From: Burkholderiales bacterium
GTDB lineage: Bacteria > Pseudomonadota > Gammaproteobacteria > Burkholderiales > SG8-41
Direction of reading: 5' to 3'
Assembly: GCA_019746155.1 (NCBI GenBank)
Contig: JAIESJ010000028.1
Location: forward strand, 1 to 7,846
Length of the DNA stretch: 7,846 bases
Positions 5,862-7,846 of the stretch are shown here, piece after piece. The position numbers were made by a program, and so were the translations under genes. Numbering within the stretch: the first letter of the stretch is position 1; every line of letters starts with the position of its first letter. The notes beneath the pieces are model-generated. The model was not told the origin of the DNA, ran no database searches, and worked only from the letters and a program-made list of their open reading frames with translations.

Positions 5862-6566
5862 ATGGCGACAATACGCATCCTGAGCGGCGGCGCCGCGCAA
5901 GCGGTAGTGGAAAAGATCGCCGCTGATTTCCAGCGCGACACGGGACATGAAATCAGCGCGGAATTCAGCGCCGTCGGTGCGATGAAGGAGAAAGTGGTCG
6001 CCGGCGAGCCGGTCGACATGGTCATCCTTACCGCCGCGCTGGTCGACGGTCTCATCGCCGGCGGTTTTGTGGTGCCGGGCTCGCGCATCGATCTGGGCAG
6101 AGTCGGCACCGGCGTTGCGGTGCGCGCTGGCACGCCGCTGCCCGATGTTTCGAACGCCGACGTGTTGCGCGCCAACATGCTGGCCGCAACCAGAATCGCC
6201 TGTCCCGATCCGGCGGTCGCCACCGCCGGCAAGGTGGTCATCAATCTCATCGGGCGGCTGGGTATCGCCGATCAGATAATGCCCAGAATGCACTATTTTC
6301 CCAACGGCTATGCGGCCATGCGCTGGCTTGCGGCGAGCGGCGGCCACAACGAAATGGGGATCACCCAGATCACCGAAATCCTGCCCAACAAAGGTGTCAC
6401 ACTGGCCGGGCCGTTGCCCGAAGCGCTGCAGATGAAGACAGTCTATTCGGTGGGACTGGTGTCGCGGGCCGCTAATCCGGAGGCTGCGAAGGATTTCATC
6501 GCGCGGCTCACCGGGCCCGCGGCGCGGCCGGTTCTGGCCGCAGCCGGTTATGAGTTCGACGATTAA
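5862..6566 (+). CDS. ModA-like (type II periplasmic-binding fold) protein without a signal peptide
   Basis: 234-aa protein of the solute-binding superfamily related to molybdate receptor ModA (SBP_bac_11 type). The fold begins at once: residues 3-9 (TIRILSG) form the first strand, followed by AAQAVVEKIAADFQRDTG as first helix. Later family-like segments are GAMKEKVVAGEPVDMVILT (39-57), the hinge-side LGRVGTGVAVRAGTPLPD (78-95), CPDPAVATAGK (114-124) and the C-terminal helix NPEAAKDFIARL (205-216). There is no signal peptide, no lipobox and no transmembrane segment, so it should stay in the cytoplasm. No modB or modC lies beside it. It has its own promoter-like element and good ribosome binding site, so this is probably not a truncated receptor. 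It may sense or bind a small anion or carboxylate. Ligand unknown. Confidence 0.88.
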   Translation: MATIRILSGGAAQAVVEKIAADFQRDTGHEISAEFSAVGAMKEKVVAGEPVDMVILTAALVDGLIAGGFVVPGSRIDLGRVGTGVAVRAGTPLPDVSNADVLRANMLAATRIACPDPAVATAGKVVINLIGRLGIADQIMPRMHYFPNGYAAMRWLAASGGHNEMGITQITEILPNKGVTLAGPLPEALQMKTVYSVGLVSRAANPEAAKDFIARLTGPAARPVLAAAGYEFDD

Positions 6567-6660
6567 AATGGTGAGCAGTGAGCGGTAAGCGGAACAGTGG
6601 CGCAATCGAGGTTTTTTCCTCTCACCGCTCACCGCTAACGATTCACTTCTTACCATTCAC
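6567..6660. repeat. Degenerate heptamer array forming a long imperfect palindrome
   Basis: Directly after the ModA-like stop codon, heptamers GTGAGCA, GTGAGCG and GTAAGCG run from 6571 to 6591. The complementary series CTCACCG, CTCACCG, CTAACGA, TTCACTT, CTTACCA fills 6621-6655. The arms 6567-6592 and 6625-6657 pair over about 26 bases with a few mismatches and one 7-base bulge (6636-6642). The apex carries a run of six T (6612-6617). No protein is evident. It may end transcription of the ModA-like gene by structure, but the T-run is not placed as in a classic terminator. It looks like a dispersed genomic repeat. Confidence 0.65.
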
Positions 6661-6669
6661 GGATTTCCT

Positions 6670-6830
6670 ATGAACCGCATCGTGCATCTCGCGCTCAAGG
6701 TCGAGGATCTCGAAAAAACCACCGAGTTCTACCAGGCGTGATCCCGGTGAAGTTCCGCGCGCCGGGCGGCACCACCGCCGAGATCGTGCCGGTCGGCCGC
6801 TACAAGAAGCCTGCACCGCCGGAAAAATAA
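6670..6830 (+). pseudogene. VOC (glyoxalase/dioxygenase-fold) gene with its middle deleted
   Basis: The first 23 codons (6670-6738) read MNRIVHLALKVEDLEKTTEF followed by YQA, a classic VOC-family start: strand-helix with the metal-ligand His of the first beta-alpha-beta-beta-beta unit. The frame then meets TGA at 6739-6741. In another frame, from 6738 to TAA at 6830, it continues with VIPVKFRAPGGTTAEIVPVG then RYKKPAPPEK, a typical VOC C-terminus. Intact members of this type are about 120-150 residues, so roughly 80-100 codons are missing. The retained ends are well preserved, pointing to a fairly recent deletion with a frame change. No functional enzyme could be made. Confidence 0.8.
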
Positions 6831-6839
6831 AGCGCACGC

Positions 6840-6864
6840 TGCCGGCTTGCGGTGAACCGGCAGT
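6840..6864. repeat. 7-bp hairpin after the VOC remnant
   Basis: CTGCCGG and CCGGCAG pair around a loop of about 11 bases just past the VOC remnant. No T-run follows, so it would be at best a weak terminator. Confidence 0.4.
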
Positions 6865-6882
6865 GCGGTTCTGTTAAACTCG

Positions 6883-6912
6883 TTCATCCTGCCGGGGTTC
6901 TGGCGGGATGAA
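6883..6912. repeat. 11-bp hairpin ahead of tctB
   Basis: TTCATCCTGCC (6883-6893) pairs with GGCGGGATGAA (6902-6912) over an 8-base loop, with one G-U pair. It lies about 46 bases before the tctB start. There is no T-run, so it is not a classic terminator. It could be a leader hairpin of the tctBA mRNA or an operator. A weak extended -10 (TGTTAAACT, 6872-6880) sits immediately upstream. Confidence 0.45.
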
Positions 6913-6958
6913 TATATGTCGTGGCCGATCAGTAACGACAAATACCCGAGTGGGGCTC

Positions 6959-7429
6959 ATGGAGGAGTCACGATTCAGCCGCGGTGACGTCATTTCCGGC
7001 GTTGTGCTGGCGGCGCTCGGCCTCTATATCATCGCCGAAGCGCGGCGCTGGGAATATCTTGGCGCCGACGGGCCGGGCCCCGGCTTTTTCCCGCTCTGGT
7101 ACGGCGTCATAATGGTCGTGCTGGCATTGCTGCTGATAGGCGGCAACCTGTTGCGCCGCGGCGCCGGGAAAACCGCGCGGCCCGTCGATTGGCAGGGGAC
7201 CGGACGCGCGCTCCTCATGTGGTCGGCATTCGCGGTCAGCATCGCGCTGCTCAAGGTGCTGGGATTCTTCCTGAGTTTCAGTCTGCTTACCCTGTTCGTC
7301 GTCGCCGTCATGTACCGGCGGCCGCTGCGGCAGGCGCTGGTGATTGCGGCCGGGGGGGCGCTGGGTTTCTATCTGCTGTTTCCGCTGGCGCTCAATGTGA
7401 GTCTGCCGGTGGGCGTGCTCGGCTTCTAG
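6959..7429 (+). CDS. tctB: TctB-family small membrane subunit of a tripartite tricarboxylate transporter
   Basis: Small integral membrane subunit of a TTT-type, receptor-dependent secondary importer of carboxylates, working with TctA and a periplasmic TctC receptor. With the ATG at 6959 it has 156 residues, usual for TctB. A short cytoplasmic N-terminus leads to transmembrane segments at about 11-27, 46-65, 84-119 (one long or two short) and 125-146. The conserved loop GADGPGPGFFPLWYG (35-49) is the family hallmark. The frame is open to an ATG at 6908, but that codon lies inside a hairpin stem without a ribosome binding site, and the added 17 residues are polar and unlike the family. The start at 6959 has only a weak purine stretch (GAGTGGGG). 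TctA follows 12 bases after the stop. The symbol is a family label; the substrate is not known. Confidence 0.9.
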   Translation: MEESRFSRGDVISGVVLAALGLYIIAEARRWEYLGADGPGPGFFPLWYGVIMVVLALLLIGGNLLRRGAGKTARPVDWQGTGRALLMWSAFAVSIALLKVLGFFLSFSLLTLFVVAVMYRRPLRQALVIAAGGALGFYLLFPLALNVSLPVGVLGF

Positions 7430-7441
7430 GCGGCTTACCGC

Positions 7442-7846
7442 ATGGAAATCATCGGCAATCTGCTTCACGGTTTCGCTGTTGCGTTGACGCCGATCAACCT
7501 GCTGTGGTGCTTCGTCGGCGTGTTTCTGGGCACCGTGATCGGCGTGATGCCGGGACTGGGCCCGCCGGCGACGATCGCCATGCTGCTGCCGCTCACTTTC
7601 CAGATGAATCCGACCGGGGCCGTCATCATGCTGGCGGGCATCTACTACGGCGCCAAGTACGGCGGCTCGACGACTTCGATTCTGCTCAACGTGCCCGGCG
7701 AATCCGCCTCGGTCGTCACCTGTCTCGACGGCTATCAGATGGCGAAGAAGGGGCGCGCCGGTGCCGCGCTCGGCATCGCGGCGATCGCTTCTTTCATCGC
7801 CGGTACTGTCGGCGTGGTGCTGCTGATGCTGGTGGCGCCACCGCTC
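7442..7846 (+). CDS. tctA: TctA-family large membrane subunit, N-terminal 135 residues
   Basis: Main transport channel of the TTT system, a polytopic inner-membrane protein. Only the first 135 of about 500 residues are in the window. Family motifs are clear: GVMPGLGPPATIAMLLPLTF at 34-53, IYYGAKYGGSTTSILLN at 67-83, and NVPGESASVVTCLDGYQM at 83-100 followed by AKKGRAGAALG. Hydrophobic segments at about 19-36, 58-70 and 108-133 fit membrane helices or re-entrant loops. The ATG at 7442 is preceded by AGGCGG within the 12-base gap after tctB, so the two genes are co-transcribed. A TctC receptor gene may follow to the right, out of view. Confidence 0.95.
   Translation, partial: MEIIGNLLHGFAVALTPINLLWCFVGVFLGTVIGVMPGLGPPATIAMLLPLTFQMNPTGAVIMLAGIYYGAKYGGSTTSILLNVPGESASVVTCLDGYQMAKKGRAGAALGIAAIASFIAGTVGVVLLMLVAPPL

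Noticed and set aside
5700..6656. Minus-strand open frame of 318 codons over the ModA-like gene
   Set aside because: It is the antisense of a clear binding-protein fold that has a good ribosome binding site, and its product looks like no known family.
6567..6660. CRISPR array
   Set aside because: The units are 7 bases, contiguous and degenerate, with no spacers.
6908..6958. ATG at 6908 as start of tctB
   Set aside because: It lies within a hairpin stem, lacks a ribosome binding site and adds 17 polar residues not typical of TctB.

Overview
The window is GC-rich DNA with the look of a proteobacterium. A betaproteobacterium close to Burkholderiales is the best guess, from codon use, the tripartite tricarboxylate transporter (TTT) genes, the amidase-rich catabolic content and the dispersed palindromic repeats. 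This is inference from style, not from a marker gene.

Bases 1-5428 are transcribed leftward and look like one catabolic operon. In transcription order: a 72-aa AtzG/GatC-like small subunit (5428-5210), an amidase-signature (AS) hydrolase (5213-3801) overlapping it by ATGA, a ~200-bp structured repeat tract inside the operon (3606-3800), an OppD/DppD-type ABC ATPase (3575-2565), a second AS hydrolase (2568-1282) overlapping the ATPase by ATGA, and a family 5 periplasmic solute-binding protein (1214 to the left edge, C-terminus cut off). The simplest reading is an importer for a peptide- or amide-like compound coupled to two cytoplasmic amide-bond hydrolases. Permease genes and a second ATPase are not visible and would be expected to the left.

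Bases 5430-6958 form a degraded zone between this operon and a rightward one. It holds a ~36-codon C-terminal gene remnant just upstream of the AtzG-like gene, a 312-bp non-coding stretch with promoter-like sequences, one intact gene for a ModA-like substrate-binding domain with no signal peptide (5862-6566), a degenerate heptamer palindrome (6567-6660), and a VOC/glyoxalase-fold gene that kept both ends but lost its middle (6670-6830).

Bases 6959-7846 run rightward and encode TctB and the first 135 residues of TctA, the two membrane subunits of a TTT carboxylate importer. A TctC receptor is not visible as an intact gene, although the remnant at 5439-5549 could be the tail of one.

No rRNA, tRNA, CRISPR array, transposase or phage gene was seen. 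The points most worth a second look are the AtzG-like/amidase pair inside an ABC importer operon, the unusual nucleophile motif of the second amidase, the signal-less ModA-like protein, and the cluster of gene remnants and repeats between the two transport operons.
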